Source: Antedon mediterranea (lineage: Eukaryota > Echinodermata > Crinoidea > Comatulida > Antedonidae). Taken from it: a DNA stretch of 64,000 nucleotides. Shown here piece after piece: positions 55,401-64,000 of the stretch. Both the position numbers and the translations under genes were made by a program. Position 1 is the stretch's first letter. Each line of letters begins with the position of its first letter. The stretch covers positions 9,623,312 through 9,687,311 of the forward strand of contig NC_092675.1 of assembly GCF_964355755.1 (NCBI RefSeq), read 5' to 3'. The notes below the pieces were generated by a model. That model did no database searches and was not told the DNA's origin. It worked only from the letters and a program-made list of their open reading frames with translations.

Positions 55401-58400
55401 CAATATTCCAAAACAAGCAAATAAGTTACACCGAATGTGCAACAATGTAAGCTTCTATTAGCACATTATGGTGGTCTATAATATGTGTAATCAATAAATA
55501 AATTATGAATACAAACAAAACCAGGATCTTAATAAGGAAATTGGAATTAGAGAGGTTGTTAACATGTAAACTTTGCTATAACAAATAAAATGTTAGTCTC
55601 CTTCCTTATTCTCAAGAATTCTATTGGCATTTTATATAATACAGTATGTTGTGCTTTGACAATATGTTATGCATTGCGTTTTTTATGTTCCTCTACCTTT
55701 TGTTCGAAATCTTTTTTATATTGTCTTTAAAATGAATATCTGAATATTCGCCATCATCTCTCTCATCAAATCCAAAATTTATGATTCTGATCTGCTATGA
55801 TTTATACATGCCAACATACATTTTGGCCCAGAGACTCCCATATTTTAGCCTCGTCTCTCAGCCTAATATTGTGGCTGCTGGTTTTCCACATTTTCTCTTG
55901 GATTACAAAGATAACTGAATTTGAAGTACACTGTATTTTCTGCATTATTTATAAGAAAAAAAGGCTTACACTTACAGTTACACACTAGCAAAAATGATAT
56001 TTAAGCCATTGTACGACCATCTGCGGTCATAATTTTCTGATTTTTTTCTCAACGGAAAGGGGATTCCCCTCACATAGCCACCATGCGATACCGCTTGTGA
56101 CAGCACACACTACACTCCTTACCTCTCGATAATAGTGTGATATAAAGATATACTTTTATATTTAAGAAATTGACCTTCGTATCGGAATTCAAACTCCCAG
56201 AGTTTACATATACACTAAATTGTTTTTGATATTTGATTAATAATTAATATTATAAAGTATGGTCGACGTTGTTGATAACGAAGTAATTTTAAATGAGCCC
56301 GTCAATCCTCACCCCGTGCCCCACCTAAGACAAACCGACTTCCTTCCCAAAAGATATGACGGTTCCATAACCGATCACGACCAATGTAGTGCACATTACT
56401 TATCGTTTACCGACTACCTTGAGGCCCACACGTTAGAAAACCCTGTAAACAATGCCCAATTAATTAATGTAATAAGTATTTTTAAACGTAGCCTTCAGGG
56501 CCAAGCTAGACTCTGGATTGAGGGAAAGCAGTTCGATTCACTAGAATCCTTAAAAACCCAATTCATCAACAGGTTTAGTAAAAACAAATCAATCTATGCG
56601 CACATAAGAGAATACGATTCAATTACATACACCACTGGCGACAACGCCGAAAAGCACTTAACCAAAATCAAACAAGCCGCAGACAGAATTGGATACGCTG
56701 ACCAGCAGATAAAGAATAAATTTATTTCGACCCTTCCACCAAAATGTAGAGCAGCTGTAGCCATGTCCTCCCCCATTATAGACTACATTTGGAAGCATAA
56801 GAGTGAACCAGCCCTACTTGACATTTCCACAATCGACCTTTCCATTAATCTAGACGGCATCGCCACTTGTATACCAAACACACATGAATTTCACAGACAA
56901 CATATTTATTCTATGACCCTCCTGCTCTTAGCAATTACAAAAGACATCAAAGCCCCACAATGCACAACATTTTTTTCAAGAGTCCGACAACAAACAGGCA
57001 TCATACCCCAAGACGAATTAAAACCTAGCGAACACTCACCATTTGGATATGTTGTAACTAAATATAAGAAAAAACTATATTCGCACATTCGTAACATGCA
57101 GTACCTGGAAAATAAATACCAAGATACCCCCTGCCAAATTTGTCAATGTAACCCCGAAATTAAAAACTTTCATACTGATTGTACAATCAACAAATGCTGC
57201 GGAACATTGTTTCACAAAAATTGCCAACAAATAAACAAGAAATACCAATGCTTGAATTGCGGTATGGTATATTTGAATGAGATGCCTTACACTGCTACCT
57301 ACATGTTGGACGACGGCACACTGTGGACTACATCCCATTATTATCGATTATTATATGATTGATTTCAATTTATCCTTTATAAATTTTTTTTCTATTTCAA
57401 ATAATTAACGAGAGTCGACTTCTTGACCGATGTTTTTTAGGGAAACCCAACCGTTGTGATGTTTATATTTCGGTAATCCGAGTGTAGCATGCCTCCAAAG
57501 CAACGGACCCACAATTATGTCGATCTTGAAGAACACTTTTGTTTTTTTATATACATTTTTTGTTTCAAATTTTATATAAATTCCGGAATTTTTATACCAA
57601 ATTCATTTTTAATTTCATTTTTTTTAAGAGAGAGAAGAGAGAGAGTGAAAGTGATAAGGTTACACTTCAGAGTCAATGGTTTTGGCTAACTCAATTTTGC
57701 ATATGTATAATAATGTTTTTTTCTTTTATATAACTTTAATTTTGCATGCCACTATTATAACCATTTTTATATGTTAAATAGATTAGAAAAAAAAAGGGAA
57801 ACAGAGGGATGTGATATAAAGATATACTTTTATATTTAAGAAATTGACCTTCGTATCGGAATTCAAATAGGTTCACAAACTTGACCCAGAAAGTCCAAAG
57901 GAGAGTTTGTCCAGATGTTTTAATGACCATTTAGTTTATAATAGAATCCCTAAAGAAAACACTTAGCTTAACCTTGCGACCGTTCCCATCGTAAAACAAT
58001 TAGATAATGACAGTTTTAAGCAGAGATTTGACAGGGCCAATTCATCATTGTAACCTCCCCAGATAAGATCAATCACTCCCACTTAAACACCCCTGGATCA
58101 ACTTAGGACCAATCGTTACCCTCACAGATGATGTAATGACATTATGCAAATGAACTGAGCCAATATACTCCCAAGTTTCAGAAGGGCCCAGACACACCTT
58201 ACAGCCACTTCTCCAGAAGCAGACTAACACACTTCACACCTCACCGACAGCATCATTGATCCTCCGCGTTCCTTATCTATACTTATAGTTGTATATTGTA
58301 CTGAAGTATTATACTGAATAAACAATATAGTGTTACGACAGTCAAGCGAGTTAGAGTCCTTCATTAGTACCTCCAACAACGCAACATTATATTACAATAG

Positions 58401-61400
58401 ATAGAGGGCGCTGTTGATCTAAAAAACACCACCTACCGTTTTTTTAACTTCAGATGTTTGCATGTACTGTATGTTTCATTATATCTGCTACAATACTCTT
58501 TTTTTTAGCGGTCCGAGTCGGTTGTCCTTCTGTTTAAAGATGCAATTGAGGGTGAAGATTTCACTGTAGAATTTTGCAAAGGAAACAAAAAGACAACTGT
58601 ACCTGCTATTAAAGTGAATCCATGCACATTGACTATTGAAACACCTAAAGGTAAACTAGCTTTTAAAATTTGTTTGGTTGTTGAATTCTTAAAGATGTAT
58701 TGTCCTGCAAAAACTTGAAAAATGAAGATTAGTTAAATCAGGCTTTGAATAGGTTAGTTTCTAGTTTTTCTAGTTTTAATAAAGTTAATCACTTCCATAA
58801 AAAAAACTAATAAAATGACAAATGGTTCAACCAAAAACCCATTGGGTTGGGCTATTTTTGTTGCTTAATTACAGTTTTTCAGACCGATGGAGTTCTGCTT
58901 TTTTATCGCAAGCAAGGTCACATTGTAATTAACGTCGTGACAGCAAAGTGTTATACTAACCCTTTTTTTCAATCCAAAGTGTCACACTCAAATTGTTGGC
59001 AGAACATCCGGTATGCAAGAGTAAATTTGATTGGTTAAGTCGTTGATGCATGACTTTCGTATCATAAGCCTGGTACAGTCATCTTATACCTTAAGCATTC
59101 GTAATGAACGGAAGTTCAGTGTCATAATTAAGAGGTGGTTTCCACTAATCTGCTCCTGGATCAGTTGTACACCGCTTATGATACGAAAGCATAACAGCGT
59201 ACCTGTCTGAACAGACACTAGATCAATCAGTTTGTTCATTGCACTATTTATACTTTTGAAGGAAGTGCAGTACATTTCATTTTACTAAAATGTGAGAAAA
59301 GATGTCATTAAAGAACAAATTAAATGAAATAAGATGCTTTATTAAGTATGTCATCTGGTAGTAATTTATTTGATTATTTTGGGTGAACAATTTTGGTATG
59401 ATTCATTCATTCATGAAAATCAAATACTGTATCTATGACAACTTTATATTTTATAGATCACATTTTTTGTTGTCTTCATTTAATGTGCTTATTTTATTTT
59501 TCTATGGAAATAAATAAATAAACTATAAAATTACATATTCAAAGTCTGATTCTATTATAACAATAATATTTATTCGGTCACCAAGAAAATTAAACAATTG
59601 TAATACAAATAAAACTAAACATAACATGAAATAAAGTGTTTTGTGAAAGCAGCCTTAAATACTAAAATTGTTTGTGAACTTTTTATGTCATTTGGTATTT
59701 ATTAATCTTCATGTTTTTCGAAGACAATAAATCTTGACATACGTACATAGTACCATGGCTTATACAAGAAGATTGAAAAACGCTAGCCCTGAACTATTTT
59801 CCTTATATTTGACTTGTTGTTTAACATTGTTTACATTTATTGAATGAAAGTTCTATTGAACTTAAAAATGTAAGAAATAGTGTTATTGTTTTACGTTTTA
59901 TTTTTCAACTTATAGACTATCCATCAGGATGTGCGCAAGCCACAGTCTATGCGAATTCAAAGAAATTAGCAACTTGTCGTTTTACATTTCAAAGTTCTAT
60001 GGACGCGCTCGCTGATATCCTAGATCATTGCAGTAATCCCATTGAGTTTTTGTGCGATACGCTTAATATGTCACCGGGTGATTGCAACCAATTGGACAGT
60101 TATCTGTCTAACCTAAGCAAGAGGATTATTGATACTGACAGATTCAGGGATGCTTTTGGGGTGGATGACATGTCTGTTCCTGGTAAGTACCAAAATGTGC
60201 AGGGCGTATTATTGGAGCTGATTTATAGTATCTGTTCTTAGCTTTAATTATGATGCAGGTGTTCTCCTCATGGTTAGACGCATTCTCTCCCAAACCGACC
60301 ACCCTCTTTATAATGAATACACTTTCCTCCCGTCTAATATTCGTATCCGTTAACCTTGTAGTTTTACTAAATGGTAAAACAAGTTTTTCGTTCCTCAATC
60401 TATTGCTACTTATAAATAAACATGTCTCAAGATAATTTGCATCCTCTTAGAGAGAACAGCTGTATTTTACTTTCATCTACCAAAACCCCCTTTTCAGTTT
60501 TTTTATTTCTGCAAAGTTTTCAATTCTTTAAAGTTTTTCATGTCAGCCAATACTGAGCTACTTCACTGAAATGTAAACCACAATACTATTTGCTTTTATG
60601 TAGGATGTGGTACAGCAACATATTTATTTTCATGAAAGGTATTTATTATTGTCTTATCGCAGTTAATTGTTAATTTTTTTAACAGGAAAATGTAACAAAG
60701 AATATCCGACAATCCTACACTTTGCAGCAAAATATGGTCTGAGTGACTTGTGTGTTGTCATGATGAATATGCCATGCGTCAGCCAAGCGTTGAATCTTTC
60801 GAACCGCAATGGCAAAACACCGGCTGACCTTGCAGATGAAAGTGGTTTTAGTGATCTAAATGCTGTACTCAAAAGTTACCAGGTAAATTTATTAGAAATT
60901 ATTACACCTGAGTGTATCCTTCCATTTAAGGCTACTAAATATACTTATCTATGTGCTCATAAAGTGCAGTGACCACACCCAACATTGTTTAGCGCTATTT
61001 ATATAATATTGTCTTTCATATTCTTTTTCAACTTCAGCAAGTCATACGTTAATTTTTGTTTAACTTCAGAAGTCACAGTAATGTCTTAAAAAAGGAATCA
61101 AATCAAATAAAAACAATGTAACTTAACAGTCTTGAACATTTACCAAAGAATGTTTGTTTGGTAGTTTGCCTTCAGATAAGTATTGCTATCTAAAATCATA
61201 ATTACAGTATAATCACACATATAATATTGAATTAACTTTAATGATTTCTTTATTCTTTTGGGAATAACTTATTGCACACTTTGGTAACTTCCCTATTATA
61301 AATCGCACAGTCAATTTGTGATACAATAATATTGTTTTGTCTTAGTTTATTGTTTTATGAATTTTATTTGAACTGAATTTGAATCGAAACCCTTAATATC

Positions 61401-62547
61401 AGTTTTTTTTAAACTGAAAATCTGCACGGGTGATCGTTTTAAAGACCGTTAATAAAATAAATATGTATGTGTAACATACGAATGCATGACCTGCAACAAC
61501 AAAATATCAGACATGAAGGTTCCGGTTTAGATGTTAATCTACGAAACTTGCTCACATTATATAAAAAAGAAAATGAAAGTCAATGTATCAGTAAAATAAT
61601 ACGAAGTATCTCATTGAAAACTATACTACTTGGTAATAATTTGTAATTTATAAATGTTATTAATGAATTAGAAAATAACAGGCACTATCATTTTTATTTA
61701 ATTTTCTTTCCAGGATAGTGACATCTATGACCCCACATTTATCAACCAAGGACCAAATGCGTATGTGGAAATGGATCCCAAAAAAAAAGCTTATGGTAAG
61801 ATGATCAACATGCACCATATTCAATTTAATGTCATTTTTGCTTGTGAAACTGTTTTTAATATTGAAATGTTTTAACCTGTAATTAATATTCGTTACCAAT
61901 ACCATGCATCACTTAAAATGATTATTGTACAATCAATTACATTATTTTGTATTTGTTTTAATACATTAAAAATACAGGCTTTTAAAGCACTTGTTACTTC
62001 ATTTCTGGTCTTTATCCGGATGTCATTTTTTAAATATAATCCGATTGAAAAGATTTAACTAAGAGATAATTAATAAATGTTCAATTCTATGAGTCACCAA
62101 AAATCTTAAAACAAAAGCTTGACACCACTTAAAGTGAAATCATGTTTGACCAATCCTTAGCAATCTAGCTCATCCAAGCACTTCTGTGAAAAAAACCTTG
62201 TACCCCTTTAATTTTATCTACCAAGCACTAGCTTTTTTTATTTTTTTTTATTTGTGTTAAAATAACTAATTTATAATTTTGATTGTTTTAATTGAAATGC
62301 TTGCATTTTGTTTACTTTTGATAATCATGTCATTTGATTATTGTCAAAATTAGAATTTGATCCATTGACATTCACAATGTTTTATACCTCTGAATGATTT
62401 TTTTTTCAATTGTTTGTTCCTTACTTAAACTTTAACTTACTTAAAATGCATGCGTTTTAGGGAATACAGCTAAAATGGCCTCGATTCATTATGTAAAGCC
62501 ATTTAAGGTGCCCATCCCAGCCTACAAAATTGAAAAGGTCTTAAAAG
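52413..62547 (+). CDS. BCAP-type PI3K adaptor (PIK3AP1/BANK1 family), 5' part
   Basis: Eight coding exons: 52413-52437, 53783-54343, 55293-55345, 58509-58650, 59916-60182, 60686-60882, 61714-61795 and 62461-62547. They give 471 codons in frame; the gene continues past the window. Residues ~9-135 are a divergent TIR-like domain. Residues ~197-345 are the DBB domain (ending ALADILDHCSNPIEFLCDTL), and ~350-415 are ankyrin-like (TILHFAAKYGLSDL, NGKTPADLADESGF) as in vertebrate BCAP. Five YxxM motifs, the binding site for PI3K p85 SH2 domains when phosphorylated, are present: YMEM 150, YLPM 162, YMDM 174, YEHM 188, YVEM 432. The family couples B-cell or Toll-like receptor signalling to PI3K at the membrane. 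Orthology to PIK3AP1 rather than BANK1 is inferred. Intron 3 holds an LTR element. Confidence 0.9.
54646..55053 (+). mobile_element. Full-length 'tttattcaaataaac' MITE
   Basis: Left ataccatatttattcaaata is mirrored by tatttaaataaatatggtat on the right. The interior carries cattta ttcgaggg-type motifs and ttgtagatcatgtcaatcaa. It contains an extra local palindrome (ataaacattacacatttcta in both orientations near 54858-54912). It lies in PIK3AP1 intron 2 and is the reference copy for fragments at 25895, 28065 and 49261. Confidence 0.75.
56259..57362 (+). CDS. Gag-like ORF with C-terminal Cys/His-rich domain
   Basis: The intact 367-codon ORF lies inside the collapsed LTR element. Residues ~25-170 have the Ty3/Gypsy-type retrotransposon gag pattern (SLQGQARLWIEGKQFDSLES, then a helix ending STLPPKCRAAV). 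The next ~110 residues are not recognised. Residues 290-335 form a Cys/His cluster: C292, C295, C297, C308, C313, C314, H319, C322, C331 and C334. Its C-x2-C ... H-x2-C ... C-x2-C order looks like a RING/PHD-type treble clef rather than the usual gag zinc knuckle. No protease, RT or integrase follows. A short second frame (MPPKQRTHNYVDLEEH) starts at 57489 but ends quickly. Function is unknown. Confidence 0.6.
   Translation: MVDVVDNEVILNEPVNPHPVPHLRQTDFLPKRYDGSITDHDQCSAHYLSFTDYLEAHTLENPVNNAQLINVISIFKRSLQGQARLWIEGKQFDSLESLKTQFINRFSKNKSIYAHIREYDSITYTTGDNAEKHLTKIKQAADRIGYADQQIKNKFISTLPPKCRAAVAMSSPIIDYIWKHKSEPALLDISTIDLSINLDGIATCIPNTHEFHRQHIYSMTLLLLAITKDIKAPQCTTFFSRVRQQTGIIPQDELKPSEHSPFGYVVTKYKKKLYSHIRNMQYLENKYQDTPCQICQCNPEIKNFHTDCTINKCCGTLFHKNCQQINKKYQCLNCGMVYLNEMPYTATYMLDDGTLWTTSHYYRLLYD
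57810..58396 (+). repeat. 3' LTR
   Basis: The LTR starts tgtgatataaagatatac directly after the polypurine tract and ends ..attatattaca before the atag target duplication. Its first 58 bp are repeated at 56136-56193. Aataaa-type and TATA-like sequence (tatctatacttatag, gaataaacaatat) lie near 58274-58330. Confidence 0.75.
59054..59189. mobile_element. Hairpin MITE (ctttcgtatcataagc ends)
   Basis: Perfect 16-bp inverted termini ctttcgtatcataagc and gcttatgatacgaaag enclose about 104 bp without an ORF. It lies in PIK3AP1 intron 4. Confidence 0.75.
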
Positions 62548-64000
62548 GTAAGAATGATTGGGTTATTGTTACCATTCATCCAATTTTTAATACAATTGCT
62601 TTAACTTATATCTGCATATTCAAAAATCATTCCAATGCTTAATGCCACCTTTCAAATAGAAGGCTTTTACTGTACATATGTTTCATTATTTTTTTTGATT
62701 TTGTGTTTAAGACAAATGTTATAATCTACTTTTATTCACAATGTAAATTTACTAATGATTTTGCTAGTACTGTATGTTCCTAAAGGCTCCATAAGGCAGT
62801 AACATTTATACCCTGTATGATTAAACAATAAAAATAGAATGTCACATTAAGTTTTAAAACTCTCATAGTAGTCAAGCATTGTGATACTTTCTGCACCTAC
62901 CCTGTCTCAAGTATTTACTTTAGCATGCTCAGATGTATTGGAAATAATAATATACTGTACTATAGTTTAATGTGGATAGATTGAATTTTGCTTGGCTTTG
63001 GTAGAGTTGTGTGCATGGAATCCACAAAGTGTCTAGTACACAATTTCTGAATGCATGCTTTTTTAAAAATCTTACTCAATCTTTTTTATAGTTTTGTTTT
63101 CTCGCTAATATTTCGAATGTTTAGAATTTTAATATTCTTGGGGATTTTGATTCTATCAGGTTATAGGAATCTTGCTATTTATAATTGTATGAATGAAAGG
63201 TTTTTCCAGAATCTATAATTTTACTATTATCTAATTTTGTTTGAAATAATATTTACCATTACTTTCTGTATGCATGTACTGTGTTTTTTTTTTGGTTCAT
63301 TTTGGTCGAGCTTTTCAATTTTAGAACACATACATTTAGATATCATGAATGTGTTGTATTTTTAACACTGTTCCTGTTACTAACATGAATTATTGTTGTG
63401 ATTATGTTTTTTTTTTTATTATATACCAATCGGCAATCACAAATAATGGACCAGGGGTCATATGCTTAGCAAAAAAATTAATCCTTTTCACATCTGCGTA
63501 AATTGATCCCTCGATTTATTACACATTTTCATACACACATACACGAACATTGAGAAATTTTTGGAGAAAATATAGTTTGGCGCTATATTATTGCTATGAT
63601 TAGTCAGTTTAAACATTTGAAGATGCAAGGTTTCTACCCTACCCTACCTAAATAAGGTATTTTTAATAGGTTTAGGAAAAATGCAAAATACATTTTTATG
63701 ACTGTAACTTTCTGCAATTGCTGTTTTTATTGTTATGTAAAATGTCTTGGCCTTCTGAAGAATTGCATTTTTTTTACCTAGGTCAAAGGTTAAATGCTCA
63801 ATTCAGTGACCCCAAAAGTCAACCCGTACATATACGGGCCTGGCGGCCTGGGACATTACATTATGGGATATGGGCCACGTCTTTAACGGGCTAATAACAG
63901 GGCAATTACACATGCGCAGTAACAACTCAGGACATCTCGGAATAATAAAAAAACAGACCTCACAAGTTTTTGCAGGTGTGAAAAGGGTTTTTATAATGTT
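62548..64000. other. PIK3AP1 intron 8, running off the window
   Basis: No further exon was recognised after 62547, so the 3' part of the gene must lie beyond 64000. The stretch is AT-rich and ends in a TIR element (63483-63987). Confidence 0.5.
63483..63987. mobile_element. TIR element (ccttttcacatctgc ends), second copy
   Basis: Left ccttttcacatctgc and right gcaggtgtgaaaagg are perfect 15-bp inverted repeats enclosing about 505 bp. It shares tgctatgattagtcagttta with the 17681-18109 element. Confidence 0.75.

Larger units (their letters stand above)
56136..58396 (+). mobile_element. Collapsed LTR retrotransposon in PIK3AP1 intron 3
   Basis: The 3' LTR (57810-58396, 587 bp) begins tgtgatat and ends atattaca, near-perfect inverted termini. 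It follows a polypurine tract (aagggaaacagaggga) and contains a tata-like/aataaa region near 58275-58325. The 5' end retains only the first 58 bp of the LTR (56136-56193), matching the 3' copy almost exactly. Both ends are flanked by atag (56132-56135 and 58397-58400), a 4-bp target duplication. About 530 bp of the 5' LTR and all of pol are missing, while a gag-like ORF is intact. Confidence 0.8.

Overview
This is animal nuclear DNA: AT-rich, with short exons, long introns and GT-AG (twice GC-AG) splice sites. It is crowded with small inverted-repeat transposons, SINEs and minisatellites. Four protein-coding genes can be read through their splice junctions; each joined exon set stays in frame and matches a known animal family. 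The gene set (MASK/ANKHD1, a FADD-type adaptor, LRPAP1, BCAP/PIK3AP1) and the many stretches built on 'aggcctag' suggest an invertebrate deuterostome, most likely an echinoderm. The species is not established.

Layout. 1-2.6 kb: repeats, then a tRNA-Thr(TGT) gene. 2.67-26.7 kb (+): a complete 30-exon MASK/ANKHD1/ANKRD17 orthologue of 2349 codons, with about 24 clear ankyrin repeats in two arrays, a KH domain and a long disordered tail. 26.7-31.3 kb: 3' UTR, nested repeats and an 8 x 48 bp satellite. 31.3-32.7 kb (-): a compact 3-exon gene encoding DED-DED-death domain; its death domain is FADD-like, but the death effector domain is doubled. It lies between two inverted copies of a 1.3-1.5 kb repeat. 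33-41.9 kb: intergenic DNA with repeats and one small unassigned ORF. 41.9-49.05 kb (+): complete LRPAP1 (RAP), 7 coding exons, 342 aa, with signal peptide and C-terminal HNEL. 52.4 kb to beyond the window end (+): the 5' part (8 coding exons, 471 codons) of a BCAP/PIK3AP1-type adaptor with TIR-like, DBB and ankyrin regions and five YxxM motifs.

Mobile DNA is the other main content. It includes a Helitron-like element with recognisable ends, a collapsed LTR retrotransposon with an intact gag-like ORF fused to a cysteine/histidine-rich C-terminus, 5S rRNA-derived SINEs, tRNA-like elements, non-LTR retrotransposon 3' fragments and several inverted-repeat (MITE) families, some nested.

The genes are independent units, each with its own strand and introns. 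Functionally, FADD-type and BCAP-type proteins are both receptor-proximal immune or cell-death adaptors, LRPAP1 is an ER chaperone for LDL-receptor family proteins, and MASK is a large cytoplasmic/nuclear scaffold.
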